This document shows positions 7,673 to 15,951 of a stretch of DNA of 53,862 nucleotides, piece after piece. Every line of letters begins with the position of its first letter. Position 1 is the stretch's first letter. The notes beneath the pieces are model-generated. The model saw only the letters and a list, made by a program, of their open reading frames with translations. It ran no database searches and was not told the origin of the DNA. The translations under genes were made by a program, and so were the position numbers. The stretch comes from an uncultured Christensenellaceae bacterium (lineage in GTDB: Bacteria > Bacillota > Clostridia > Christensenellales > UBA3700): contig CAJUOK010000006.1 of assembly GCA_910588015.1 (NCBI GenBank), positions 8,542 through 62,403 on the forward strand. Direction: 5' to 3'.

Positions 7673-8551
7673 TTAATTGATTATTTCCCGCAATCGCTTC
7701 AAAAATATTTCCGCGCATTTAGGAAATACTTGATATTTTTTCCAAGCAATATCGAGATGGGATATAAGCTCGGGATAGAGCGGACGGAAGCATAAATTGG
7801 AATTTCCCGTCGTGTTCAATATTTTATCCAAGCTGACCGCATATCCTAGACCTTCTTCCACAAGCAAGGACATATTATACAAAAGATTGCCAGTTGCGAC
7901 GATGTTGAGTTCTTCCTCGCTTTTTTGAAACCATTCGCCTATTTTGTTTTTTCCTATCGACTGACGGGAGCGAATAATAGGTTTATCCCACAAATCTTCG
8001 GGGGTTATATATTCTTTTTGCGCGAGAGGACTGTCTTTTCGCATAATTACGCCCCAAGTGTCGTATAGCGGCAGTCGCATATGGTCGTATTTGGATAAAT
8101 CGAAGGGTTCGATAAAAATGCCGAAGTCTATAAGACCTTTATCGAGTCTTTCTGATACCGTGCCGCTGTCGCCGCTGAATATATGAAATTTGACATTTGG
8201 ATAATCGCATTGAACGGAGCGAGCGGCTTTAGCTATAAGTCCCATAACGTAACTTTCGCCGCCTCCTATATAAATATTTCCGCTGACGTTTGTTGTCGGC
8301 GCGTTCAATTCGTTTTCTGTTTTGTTATACAGTTCCATTATTTCTTCCGCGCGTTTTTTAAGAAGTTTTCCCGTGTCCGTAAGAGTAATTTTTTTCGCGC
8401 CGCGTATGAAGAGTTGCTGTCCGATTTCTTTTTCCAGATTTTGCATTTGCCGCGACAGGTTTGGCTGCGTAACAAACAAGGTTTCCGCCGCTTTGGAAAT
8501 ACTTTCTTCTCTCGCGACAGCCAAAAAATATTTCAATTCTCTTAATTCCAT
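7673..8551 (-). CDS. LysR-family transcriptional regulator
   Basis: The 292-residue protein has a typical LysR layout. The winged helix-turn-helix covers residues 1-60 (MELRELKYFLAVAREESISKAAETLFVTQPNLSRQMQNLE), a linker helix follows (GKLLKKRAEEIMELYNKTENEL), then a periplasmic-binding-protein-like effector domain with GNIYIGGGESYVMGLIA and LIDFGIFIEPFDLSKY. GAGGTAATT precedes the start. LysR proteins usually bind T-N11-A sites between themselves and a divergent target, here the glycosyltransferase at 8783 (231 bp away); a TTATGG-N12-CCATAA repeat lies in between. Effector and target are unknown. Note that it is transcribed towards the DUF11 gene. Confidence 0.9.
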   Translation of the reverse strand: MELRELKYFLAVAREESISKAAETLFVTQPNLSRQMQNLEKEIGQQLFIRGAKKITLTDTGKLLKKRAEEIMELYNKTENELNAPTTNVSGNIYIGGGESYVMGLIAKAARSVQCDYPNVKFHIFSGDSGTVSERLDKGLIDFGIFIEPFDLSKYDHMRLPLYDTWGVIMRKDSPLAQKEYITPEDLWDKPIIRSRQSIGKNKIGEWFQKSEEELNIVATGNLLYNMSLLVEEGLGYAVSLDKILNTTGNSNLCFRPLYPELISHLDIAWKKYQVFPKCAEIFLKRLREIIN

Positions 8552-8598
8552 AATTACCTCGCTTATTAATTATAACGTATGTAAAATATGATTGTCAA

Positions 8599-8622
8599 TT
8601 ATGGCATATAGACTTCCCATAA
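8599..8622. promoter_or_regulatory. Inverted repeat, candidate LysR operator
   Basis: TTATGG (8599-8604) and CCATAA (8617-8622) form a perfect interrupted repeat with a 12-bp spacer, 48 bp from the LysR start. Size and position fit a LysR site, but short repeats arise by chance in AT-rich DNA. Confidence 0.3.
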
Positions 8623-8782
8623 GCAACTGACATATGAAACCAATTATGATAGCATTACCAAAAAACGATTTAAAGATATTTTTGTAAAAAGATAAATTTC
8701 AATAAAAAATTAATCGTAGATTATACACTAAACAAATACTGTCGGCATATCTTTAAGTAGACACAAAGGAGAAATCGGGGTT

Positions 8783-9859
8783 ATGACGCTAGGTTTATGT
8801 ATGATAGTTAAAAACGAAAGCAAGGTTCTTGAGCGGGCTCTCGAAAATGTTGCAACGTTTGCGGACGAAATAGTTATTGTAGACACCGGTTCGACGGACA
8901 ATACGGTGGAAATAGCGCGTAAGTTTACCGACAAGGTGTATATATACGAATGGAACGACAATTTTTCATCCGCGCGAAATTTTGCGTTATCGCAAGTCGA
9001 GTCGGATTATTGGATGTGGCTGGACGCAGACGATATGGTGCCCATTGACACTGCGACGGGAATAGCGGAATTTATGCGTACTTCCGACGCTTCGGTAGAC
9101 GTTGCGATGCTTCCTTATATCGTTGAGACGACGTCGGACGGCAAGCCTATATTTTCATATTATCGCGAACGTATTCTTAAAAATAAATCGGGTTTTTTAT
9201 GGGAGGGAAGAGTGCACGAAGTCGTTCAGCCGAGAGGCAATATAGCGCGACTGCCATTTCCTATAGTACATTCCAAACCTAAAGATAGGCGAAGCGGTAC
9301 GCGAAATCTTGACATCTATCGCGCGGCTGTAGCTTCGGGTGACGTTTTGTCGGCGCGCGAAAGATATTATTTTGCCAGAGAACTGTTTTACAACGGATTT
9401 ATATCCCAATCAATTGATGAATTCAAAAATTTTCTCGATATGCCCAACGGATTTTACGTCAATAAGATAGACGCTTGCATTATGCTTGCGCGCTGTTATT
9501 TGCAAACAAAGGATATAGATTCGGCGCTATCGGCGGCGTTTCAAAGTTTTGTATACGGTTTGCCGACGGGCGAGGCGTGCTGCGAGATAGGCAACATATA
9601 TTTATCGAATAATGATTACGGCAAAGCCGCCTATTGGTACGAATGCGCTACGCGAGCTACGCCGGATATCGATTCGGGAGCATTTGTCGATTTTTCGGCT
9701 TACGGCTTTACTCCCTACGTTTGGCTTACCGTTTGTTATGACAGACTGGGAGATGTAAATAAGGCGTATGAATATCATTTGCGCGCTAAAAAATTGCGTC
9801 CCGACCATCAAAGTGTCGTATTTAACCAAGCGTATTTCGAGCGTTTGGGATACAAATGA
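8783..9859 (+). CDS. GT2 glycosyltransferase with TPR C-terminus
   Basis: The 358-residue protein begins with a GT-A glycosyltransferase fold: LGLCMIVKNESKVLERAL, the nucleotide-binding IVDTGSTDNTVEIA, and the metal-binding WLDADDMV (DxD) at about 84-91. A segment around residues 135-165 (WEGRVHEVVQ, IVHSKPKDR) matches SunS/WcaA-like protein or cell-surface glycosyltransferases. The C-terminal 150 residues form TPR-like helix pairs (ACIMLARCYLQTKDIDSAL; CEIGNIYLSNNDYGKAAYWYECATRA). It stands 29 bp upstream of the collagen-like gene and is probably co-transcribed. In Clostridioides difficile a glycosyltransferase gene is paired with bclA3 and modifies BclA3; the same role is inferred here. AAAGGAG lies at 8765-8771. 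Confidence 0.85.
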   Translation: MTLGLCMIVKNESKVLERALENVATFADEIVIVDTGSTDNTVEIARKFTDKVYIYEWNDNFSSARNFALSQVESDYWMWLDADDMVPIDTATGIAEFMRTSDASVDVAMLPYIVETTSDGKPIFSYYRERILKNKSGFLWEGRVHEVVQPRGNIARLPFPIVHSKPKDRRSGTRNLDIYRAAVASGDVLSARERYYFARELFYNGFISQSIDEFKNFLDMPNGFYVNKIDACIMLARCYLQTKDIDSALSAAFQSFVYGLPTGEACCEIGNIYLSNNDYGKAAYWYECATRATPDIDSGAFVDFSAYGFTPYVWLTVCYDRLGDVNKAYEYHLRAKKLRPDHQSVVFNQAYFERLGYK

Positions 9860-9888
9860 AATTTATTATACAAAGGAGACTAATCGTT

Positions 9889-11193
9889 ATGGTTAACAAT
9901 TTCTTTAACAGACAATGCGGTTGCGGTTTTAGTTGCCCTAACCAATGCAATTGTCAATGCCAGCCGCGACCGACGTGTTGCGTAGGCGTAGTGGGACCGC
10001 AAGGACCTCGCGGCGCAACAGGACCTACCGGACCGACAGGACCGCAAGGCGGCGCAACAGGAGCAACCGGTGCCACGGGAGCAACAGGCGCAACCGGACC
10101 TCAAGGGTTGCAAGGCGTAACAGGTGCAACCGGCGTAACCGGACCTCAAGGATTGCAAGGCGTAATGGGAGCAACAGGCGCAACGGGTCCGCAGGGTATA
10201 CAAGGCATACAAGGACCGCAAGGATTGCCTGGCGCAACAGGAGCAACCGGACCGACAGGACCGCAAGGTATACAAGGTTTACAGGGAATGCAAGGTTTAC
10301 CGGGCGCAACGGGTGCCACAGGCGCAACGGGTGCTCAAGGCATTCAAGGTATACAGGGACCGCAGGGATTACCGGGCGTTACCGGCGCAACAGGCGCAAC
10401 GGGACCTCAGGGGTCACAAGGCGTAGCGGGAGTTACGGGAGCAACAGGACCTACCGGACCGACGGGACCGCAGGGCATACAAGGCGTAGCGGGAGCCACG
10501 GGAGCGACAGGACCAACGGGTCCGCAGGGTTTACAAGGCATACAGGGACCTCAAGGACTACAAGGCGTAACAGGAGCAACTGGTCCAGCAGGACCGCAAG
10601 GTGTACAAGGTGTAACAGGAGCAACTGGTCCGGCAGGACCGCAAGGTATACAGGGAGCGCAAGGATTGCAAGGCGTAGCAGGAGCTACCGGCGCTACTGG
10701 TGCAACAGGACCGACAGGACCGGCAGGCGTAGTAGGCGCAACCGGCGCCACGGGAGCGACAGGAACAACTGATTTAAACGCTTACGGCGGGTTATACAAT
10801 ACCACTCCGCAAACGCTCAACTTGACAGTTGGAGGAACGACGCAATTGCCTATTCCGACAGCTATGCCGTTGAAAAACGTGACCAATGCGCCTGTCAACA
10901 GTCTTACTGTTGCAACGGCAGGTATATATGAAATCAATTACTATACCAATGTGTCGGCAGCTTTGGGTACAACCGTTACTATGTCGGTGCGCAGAAACGG
11001 AACGGCAATTCCGCAAGCGTCTATATCGCGAGTATTATCGGTCGGCGTAAGTTCTCTTTACAACGGAAGTTTTATAATTGCGTTGAATGCGGGAGACGTA
11101 ATAGATATGGCGTTGTCGGCATTGCTCGCAGTGGGCATAACTTTGGGCGGCGGCGTGAACACGACTTTGACTGTAAAACAGTTAAGCGTATAA
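9889..11193 (+). CDS. Collagen-like BclA-type surface protein
   Basis: The start is ATG 9889 behind AAAGGAG (9872-9878). The protein has 434 residues in three parts. Residues 1-32 contain eight cysteines (CGCGFSCPNQCNCQCQ, TCC). Residues 33-294 are Gly-x-y collagen repeats, 87 triplets rich in GAT, GPT, GPQ, GLQ and GIQ, with one single-residue register break (GPQ-G-GAT). Residues 295-434 form a C-terminal globular domain like the TNF/C1q-type BclA tip (PLKNVTNAPVNSLTVATAGIYEINYY, VTMSVRRNG, LNAGDVIDM). The Thr-rich triplets are typical O-glycosylation sites. There is no signal peptide, as expected for exosporium filaments assembled in the mother cell. Cysteine cross-linking at the base is inferred. 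A terminator follows. Confidence 0.9.
   Translation: MVNNFFNRQCGCGFSCPNQCNCQCQPRPTCCVGVVGPQGPRGATGPTGPTGPQGGATGATGATGATGATGPQGLQGVTGATGVTGPQGLQGVMGATGATGPQGIQGIQGPQGLPGATGATGPTGPQGIQGLQGMQGLPGATGATGATGAQGIQGIQGPQGLPGVTGATGATGPQGSQGVAGVTGATGPTGPTGPQGIQGVAGATGATGPTGPQGLQGIQGPQGLQGVTGATGPAGPQGVQGVTGATGPAGPQGIQGAQGLQGVAGATGATGATGPTGPAGVVGATGATGATGTTDLNAYGGLYNTTPQTLNLTVGGTTQLPIPTAMPLKNVTNAPVNSLTVATAGIYEINYYTNVSAALGTTVTMSVRRNGTAIPQASISRVLSVGVSSLYNGSFIIALNAGDVIDMALSALLAVGITLGGGVNTTLTVKQLSV
9985..10770 (+). repeat. 9-bp-periodic Gly-x-y coding repeat
   Basis: The collagen-like segment is imperfectly repetitive at DNA level (period 9 bp and multiples of it; blocks such as the GPQGLQG and GATGATG units recur). 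It is prone to length variation between strains and to assembly collapse. Confidence 0.85.
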
Positions 11194-11228
11194 TCGTATA
11201 CGTTAGCTAAAAGTATCGCGAATGACAG

Positions 11229-11260
11229 ACGGTATGGCTTTATTATGTCATACCGTTTTT
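11229..11260 (+). terminator. Rho-independent terminator
   Basis: ACGGTATG (11229-11236) pairs with CATACCGT (11249-11256), with a 12-base loop, and five T end the structure. It closes the glycosyltransferase/collagen-like unit. Confidence 0.8.
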
Positions 11261-11290
11261 ACATTTTTCTATACATTTCGACAATTTCGT

Positions 11291-11319
11291 TTGACATAAT
11301 TATCAAGTGAGACTATTAT
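11291..11319 (+). promoter_or_regulatory. Sigma-A promoter placing +1 at the start codon
   Basis: TTGACA (11291-11296), a 17-bp spacer and TATTAT (11314-11319). The expected transcript start is near 11326, only about 3 bases before the ATG at 11329, so the message would be leaderless or nearly so. Confidence 0.75.
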
Positions 11320-11328
11320 AAAATTATT

Positions 11329-13191
11329 ATGAAAATGAGAATAAAATATGTATCGACAGTATTGTTGATTATTGTAGTTTTGACTTGTATGCCGTTAAGT
11401 TTGATGGCGTGCAGTTTGTTCAATGGGTATAATTCGGCGCTATTGGAAGCTTTGGCTGATGATTTTGCGCTGATGCTTATGGGCAATGGAGCTGCAAATT
11501 GGAACGCGCTTTCAGTTTCGCCCGAAAAGTCGTTCGGATACGTCAAAGACGGAGAGTATTCTTGGTACGCGTATCATAAGACTTCAAAAAGAGATATAGA
11601 CGAAGTCAGCGACGCTTTTCATCTTTTCGAAAATGAGTTTTTGAAGGTCAAGTATTCCAAACTCAACGAAGCGGAAGCTGTAACTTACCGTTATCTTGAC
11701 AATGCGCTTCATTCATATATGTCCTATTACGATTCTCCCTATGCGCTTGATTTTGAGTTGATAGGAAGCTCGTATATTAGTTCGGAGGGCGGTTACGTTG
11801 CGGATTTTGCAAGTACCGTCGAAAATTATATATTCAGAAGCGAAGAGGATGTCAAAGATTTGCTTGAGATTACCAAATCTACCAAGACTGCTTTTATGAC
11901 ATATATGGATTATATGGAAGACAGAGTTGACGCAGGATATCCTTTGTGGGACGAGACCGTTGCGGCAATGCAAGATTATTTGACTTCCGTTTTGGAGCAA
12001 CAGGATAATTATTATCTTTATAAATTTATCCGAAACAAAATCAATGCAGCGGAGTGCTTGGACGACTCGTCCAAAAGCAATTACATAAACGCGTTCGAGA
12101 CGGCTCTTACCGACAAATTTATGAGAGGCGTCGAGGTTCTTTGCGCAGGTTTGGACGATTTTAGGGGCGTGATTCCCGAAAGAGAAGAGAGTTATCTAAC
12201 AGCTTACGGCAACGCAGGCGCGGCATATTATCAGTGGAGATTTGAGTATCAAACGGGCATAAGGAACGCTAACTTGATGAGCGTATACAATCAATTGGTC
12301 GACGCTGTAAAAAGCAGTTATACCAAGATGCTGAATATTCTTGACAAAGTTGATTCGATAGCGCCGTTGAGACCTCAAGTCGCCGAAGATTTCGACGCTT
12401 ATCTCAATGAAGAAAAGGCGTTGATGGGATTGAGCGAGCCTTCTGAAATACTTTCTTATCTAAAGATAGCGGCGAAGTCTATCGTTCCCGACCTTCAGGC
12501 AATGCCGTCGATTCAATTCAAATATATGGACGCTACGGTCGCAGATAGAACCGGTACTATGGCTTATTATCTCAAGTCGCCAATAGACGAAAGTAATTCC
12601 GCGGAGTATATAACCCTAAATCCTCATTATCTGCAAAATCAGCCTGTCAATTTGCTCACAACAATGGCGCACGAGGGCTATCCGGGGCACTTATACGCAT
12701 ACGTCAATGCAAAGGAGAGTAATGCTAATTTGCTCACGGCGGTCAGCGATACGTTGGCTTTTTCCGAGGGATGGGCGGTATACGCTTCCATAGCCGTGTT
12801 GGAGAATATCGCCGCAAACACAGACGACGAGGCATTGAGCTTGTTTTGTCAATTCAACGCTTGCAATATACTTGCCGGATATGCGGAAAGCGCGCTATAC
12901 GATATTGAATTCAATTATTTGGGTTATTCCGTCAAAGATTTTTTGGGAGACGGTGTAAACGAGGAGAGTTTAAGGGAAATGTTGGATATGCTCAAGGAGA
13001 ATCCTGCAGTATATATTCCTTACGGCTACGGTTCGGTTGCGGTATTCAATATACACGATAAGGCAAAAAAATATCTCGGCAAAAATTATAACGAAGTAGA
13101 CTTCAACAGAGCGTTGCTTTCGGAGGGAATGGGGCCGACTTTGACGAGAGCCGAGGAAATTGCGGACGGTTATATTAGTGCAAATAGGTAA
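11329..13191 (+). CDS. DUF885-family lipoprotein, putative metallopeptidase
   Basis: The 620-residue protein has a lipoprotein signal (VSTVLLIIVVLTCMPLSLMAC, lipobox LMAC, Cys28). The large helical domain belongs to the DUF885 family, shown by TMAHEGYPGHLYAYV (HEGYPGH at 448-454, a gluzincin-like zinc motif), by SEGWAVYASIAV about 30 residues later, which supplies a third ligand region, and by the C-terminal LSEGMGPTLTRAEE. It would act outside the membrane, probably as a peptidase or carboxypeptidase; the substrate is unknown. There is no Shine-Dalgarno before ATG 11329. A second ATG two codons on (11335) is the alternative start. The gene stands alone between terminators. Confidence 0.85.
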   Translation: MKMRIKYVSTVLLIIVVLTCMPLSLMACSLFNGYNSALLEALADDFALMLMGNGAANWNALSVSPEKSFGYVKDGEYSWYAYHKTSKRDIDEVSDAFHLFENEFLKVKYSKLNEAEAVTYRYLDNALHSYMSYYDSPYALDFELIGSSYISSEGGYVADFASTVENYIFRSEEDVKDLLEITKSTKTAFMTYMDYMEDRVDAGYPLWDETVAAMQDYLTSVLEQQDNYYLYKFIRNKINAAECLDDSSKSNYINAFETALTDKFMRGVEVLCAGLDDFRGVIPEREESYLTAYGNAGAAYYQWRFEYQTGIRNANLMSVYNQLVDAVKSSYTKMLNILDKVDSIAPLRPQVAEDFDAYLNEEKALMGLSEPSEILSYLKIAAKSIVPDLQAMPSIQFKYMDATVADRTGTMAYYLKSPIDESNSAEYITLNPHYLQNQPVNLLTTMAHEGYPGHLYAYVNAKESNANLLTAVSDTLAFSEGWAVYASIAVLENIAANTDDEALSLFCQFNACNILAGYAESALYDIEFNYLGYSVKDFLGDGVNEESLREMLDMLKENPAVYIPYGYGSVAVFNIHDKAKKYLGKNYNEVDFNRALLSEGMGPTLTRAEEIADGYISANR

Positions 13192-13217
13192 TCATTTAAT
13201 ATAGTTTAAATATTTAT

Positions 13218-13260
13218 ATAAAGCCGAAGTTCTTTTGCAGACTTTGGCTTTATTGCTATT
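13218..13260 (+). terminator. Probable terminator
   Basis: A 13-bp stem with one G-U pair (13218-13230 with 13241-13253) and a 10-base loop lies 27 bases after the DUF885 stop. A weak T-rich tract follows. Confidence 0.6.
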
Positions 13261-13277
13261 TTGCGACAAAATACATA

Positions 13278-13306
13278 TTTACAACAGTGAGCTTAAGTGA
13301 TATAAT
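13278..13306 (+). promoter_or_regulatory. Sigma-A promoter of the two-component operon
   Basis: TTTACA (13278-13283), a 17-bp spacer and TATAAT (13301-13306). The start codon follows 30 bases later. Confidence 0.7.
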
Positions 13307-13336
13307 GATAAAAGATAATAGCAAAGAGGTGATATC

Positions 13337-14014
13337 TTGATAAAGATTCTGGTTGCCGAAGACGATATAAAACTCAACAAGCTTGTCAGAACAGTGCTTG
13401 AAAGCAACGGTTACAAAGCCGATATGGCGCTTGACGGTCGCAGCGCGTTGGATATGTTTGGCGAAAAGCATTACGATTTGATAATATCAGATATAATGAT
13501 GCCGGTTATGGACGGCTACGGTCTTGCGGAAAACGTCAGAAAAATCAGTCCGACGGTACCCATATTGTTTATGACGGCAATAGACGATTTCAACGCTAAG
13601 AAAAAGGGCTATTCTCTCGGTATAGACGATTATATGGTCAAGCCTATAGATGTGGAGGAGTTGGCGCTTAAGACGGGCGCTTTGCTTCGACGTTCTCAAA
13701 TCGTCAGCGAAAGAAAGCTTGTTGTAGGCGACACTACGTTGATATACGATTCATTGACTGCGCAGGTGCCGGAGGGTGAAATCGAGCTTCCGCAAAAAGA
13801 ATTTTATATTTTGTATAAATTGCTATCTTTTCCAAGCAAGATTTTCACCAGAAGTCAATTGATGGAAGAGTTTTGGGGAGTTGACAGCGATACCGTAGAG
13901 CGTACTGTCGACGTGCATATCACAAGAATAAGAGAAAAGTTCAAAAACAGCAAAGATTTCGAAATCGTCACCATAAGAGGACTTGGTTATAAAGCTGTCA
14001 AAAAGCAAAAGTAA
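13337..14014 (+). CDS. OmpR/PhoB-family response regulator
   Basis: The 225-residue protein starts at TTG (13337) behind AGAGGTGAT. The receiver domain (1-115) shows the acidic pocket EDD (8-10), the phosphoacceptor Asp52 in ISDIMMP, Thr in FMTA, and Lys in MVKPID. The winged-helix DNA-binding domain (about 130-222) shows LPQKEFYILYKLLSFPSKIFTRSQLMEEFWG and VDVHITRIREKF, ending in IRGLGYKAV. It is the cytoplasmic output of the adjacent histidine kinase, whose gene starts 19 bases downstream. The regulon is unknown; the neighbouring DUF885 lipoprotein is a candidate only by position. Confidence 0.92.
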   Translation: MIKILVAEDDIKLNKLVRTVLESNGYKADMALDGRSALDMFGEKHYDLIISDIMMPVMDGYGLAENVRKISPTVPILFMTAIDDFNAKKKGYSLGIDDYMVKPIDVEELALKTGALLRRSQIVSERKLVVGDTTLIYDSLTAQVPEGEIELPQKEFYILYKLLSFPSKIFTRSQLMEEFWGVDSDTVERTVDVHITRIREKFKNSKDFEIVTIRGLGYKAVKKQK

Positions 14015-14033
14015 ACTGCGATTGAGGAGTATT

Positions 14034-15077
14034 ATGAAAGAAAAAAAGAAAAACAACAATTCATTGCTGTTTAAATTGAGTTTGGCGAGTTTTGTGTCGA
14101 TTTTGACTGCTTCGGGCATATTTTCGGGAGCGTACTATATACTGGCATATTTTGCCGTAGAGATTGACGAAAGCTGGTGGACGATTATCGTTGCGGGGGT
14201 TGCGAGCATAGTAATAGGCATCGTGCTGTCGATAATTGTCAATATGGCGTTTTTCAATCCCATAAAAGATTTGCTTGACGTCACGGATAGAGTTACCAAA
14301 GGAGATTTTTCCGTACAGCTCAAAGAGCATAAAAAGAAGAACGGCGAGCTGAAATCGGGAGAAATGGCGACGCTCACGCACAGTTTCAACGTTATGGTTC
14401 ACGAGCTTGACAAAAACAAAACGCTAAAAAGCGATTTTGTCACCAATATATCGCACGAATTCAAGACTCCGCTTGCCAATATAAAAGGACACGCAGAGCT
14501 TATTAAGAACTGTCAGGATATGAAAAAGATAAACGAATATTGCGACAATATAATAGAAGCGTCAATGAGCTTGACCTTTCTCACGTCCAATATTTTGCGC
14601 TTGAGTAAGCTGGAAAATCATTCGATACTTCAACCCAACGATTTCAGGCTTGACGAACAAATCAGACAGGCTATAATATTTTGCGAAGGCAAGTGGTCGG
14701 ATAAAAATATAAATCTCAACATAGACCTTGACGAAATCACGATATTTTATGACGAAGGACTTTTTATGCAAGTATGGCAAAATTTAATCTCAAATGCCGT
14801 CAAGTTTACCGACGAAGGCGGAGAAATCAATATTTTGCTAAAAAAATACGATGATGAAGCCGTATTTACTATAAAAGACAACGGAATCGGAATGAATGAC
14901 GAAGTAAAAAGTCGCATATTCGACAAGTTCTATCAAGGCGACGCGTCGCACGCAAAAGAGGGAAACGGTCTTGGGCTTGCGCTTGTCAAAAAAATATTGG
15001 ATATATCCCATTGCAAAGTCGAAGTGGACAGCAAAGAGGGCGCCGGTACGACGTTTACCGTTCATATACCTATTTAG
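14034..15077 (+). CDS. Sensor histidine kinase lacking an external sensor domain
   Basis: The start is ATG 14034 behind GAGGAG (14024-14029); the protein has 347 residues. Two membrane helices (about 15-40 and 52-73) are joined by only about ten residues (AVEIDESWWT), so there is no extracytoplasmic sensor. A HAMP domain (NPIKDLLDVTDRVTKGDF) follows, then HisKA with phosphoacceptor His141 in SHEFKTPLANIKGH. The HATPase domain shows the N box (NLISNAVKFT), G1 (DNGIGM), F box (KFYQGDA) and G2 (GNGLGLALVK). It would phosphorylate the response regulator encoded just upstream. The layout matches intramembrane-sensing kinases, which often respond to membrane or envelope stress; the signal here is unknown. 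Confidence 0.92.
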   Translation: MKEKKKNNNSLLFKLSLASFVSILTASGIFSGAYYILAYFAVEIDESWWTIIVAGVASIVIGIVLSIIVNMAFFNPIKDLLDVTDRVTKGDFSVQLKEHKKKNGELKSGEMATLTHSFNVMVHELDKNKTLKSDFVTNISHEFKTPLANIKGHAELIKNCQDMKKINEYCDNIIEASMSLTFLTSNILRLSKLENHSILQPNDFRLDEQIRQAIIFCEGKWSDKNINLNIDLDEITIFYDEGLFMQVWQNLISNAVKFTDEGGEINILLKKYDDEAVFTIKDNGIGMNDEVKSRIFDKFYQGDASHAKEGNGLGLALVKKILDISHCKVEVDSKEGAGTTFTVHIPI

Positions 15078-15103
15078 GCGTAGGGATAATTTTTGATGCG
15101 ATT

Positions 15104-15844
15104 TCAACTGTTTTTAATGCTTATAGCCATACAGGCTATTGCAAAGCATAGATTTACGCTTGCGATAGCGATATAATAATTTGCAAAAGGCGTAACAAAA
15201 CTTATCGCAAGCAACAGCAGGCTTACGCCTATAAATCTAAACCCGTTTTTGCGAGTAAAAGCCGTTTGCAATATCATAGACAGCGTTTGTTTTGCCGATA
15301 TTTTATATTTGCTGTCAGGCGGCAAAGCTTCGCGTTTTTTCAGTGCGTTATAAATAGGTTTGAAATTGGTGTAAATCAAGGCGACGTCTCCAAAATTTTT
15401 TATAAAAGCCGTAGTCTTTTTATCGCCGTTGGTAGTGAGAATATAGGCTTTTGATATATTATTGCTTTTGCAAGTTCTATAGAATTTCACCATAGTATCG
15501 GCGGATATGGCGCCGTATTTTGTCCATAAGAACACAGCTTTGTCGTCGATTGTGACGTATTCGCCCATATCGCGAAAGTCGCGCTTATCGGCGCATAAAG
15601 ATTTCAGAGCATTTTTTGCGCAATCTTCGCCTTGCCATATAAGGTATGTAACGTATTTTCTATAGCTCATTTTTCCGCCGTTTGGCTTGAATATCAGCTT
15701 TCTTGCAAAGCCGACTATCAGCATTGTTATAAGCGCACTCAAAATCAAACGAAAAGGTAGACTCAACGGTAAGAAATATACCGCTACGTAAGCTCCTGCA
15801 AAACCTGTTAAAGTCAATAAAATAAGGTCGAGAATCACTGCCAT
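15104..15844 (-). CDS. Membrane protein with a central cytoplasmic domain
   Basis: The 246-residue protein has two N-terminal membrane helices (about 4-25 and 28-50) and two C-terminal ones (about 205-243) flanking a soluble region of about 140 residues. The soluble part (KYVTYLIWQGEDCAKNALKSL, VFLWTKYGAISADTMVKFYRTCKSNNISKAYILTTNGDKK) has an alpha/beta pattern vaguely like restriction-endonuclease-fold Mrr-type domains fused to membrane helices, but the catalytic Asp-(Glu/Gln)-x-Lys motif could not be assigned. No function is proposed. It converges on the histidine kinase gene with 26 bp between stops. Confidence 0.6.
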   Translation of the reverse strand: MAVILDLILLTLTGFAGAYVAVYFLPLSLPFRLILSALITMLIVGFARKLIFKPNGGKMSYRKYVTYLIWQGEDCAKNALKSLCADKRDFRDMGEYVTIDDKAVFLWTKYGAISADTMVKFYRTCKSNNISKAYILTTNGDKKTTAFIKNFGDVALIYTNFKPIYNALKKREALPPDSKYKISAKQTLSMILQTAFTRKNGFRFIGVSLLLLAISFVTPFANYYIAIASVNLCFAIACMAISIKNS

Positions 15845-15907
15845 ATGTAATATTTTTTCCTATATTATGCCGTTTATACTTGCGTTGCGTTTAAAAGGTT
15901 GATATTG

Positions 15908-15936
15908 TTGCTAAATTTCACTTTATTGTGTAAAAT
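15908..15936 (+). promoter_or_regulatory. Probable sigma-A promoter of the nadD-rsfS unit
   Basis: TTGCTA (15908-15913), a 17-bp spacer and TAAAAT (15931-15936). The start codon at 15952 is about 9 bases after the expected +1, with AGAGG in between. Confidence 0.6.
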
Positions 15937-15951
15937 ATTAAAGAGGAATAT

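Noticed and set aside
9985..10770. CRISPR-like or minisatellite repeat array
   Set aside because: The period is 9 bp and the repeat is in frame with collagen triplets; there are no spacers.
9945..10772. Long Arg/Thr-rich and Cys/Leu-rich frames over the collagen-like gene
   Set aside because: They are out-of-frame shadows of the 9-bp Gly-x-y repeat and have no ribosome sites.
15104..15844. Membrane-bound restriction endonuclease (Mrr-like)
   Set aside because: The catalytic motif could not be placed with confidence, so it is left as an unknown membrane protein.
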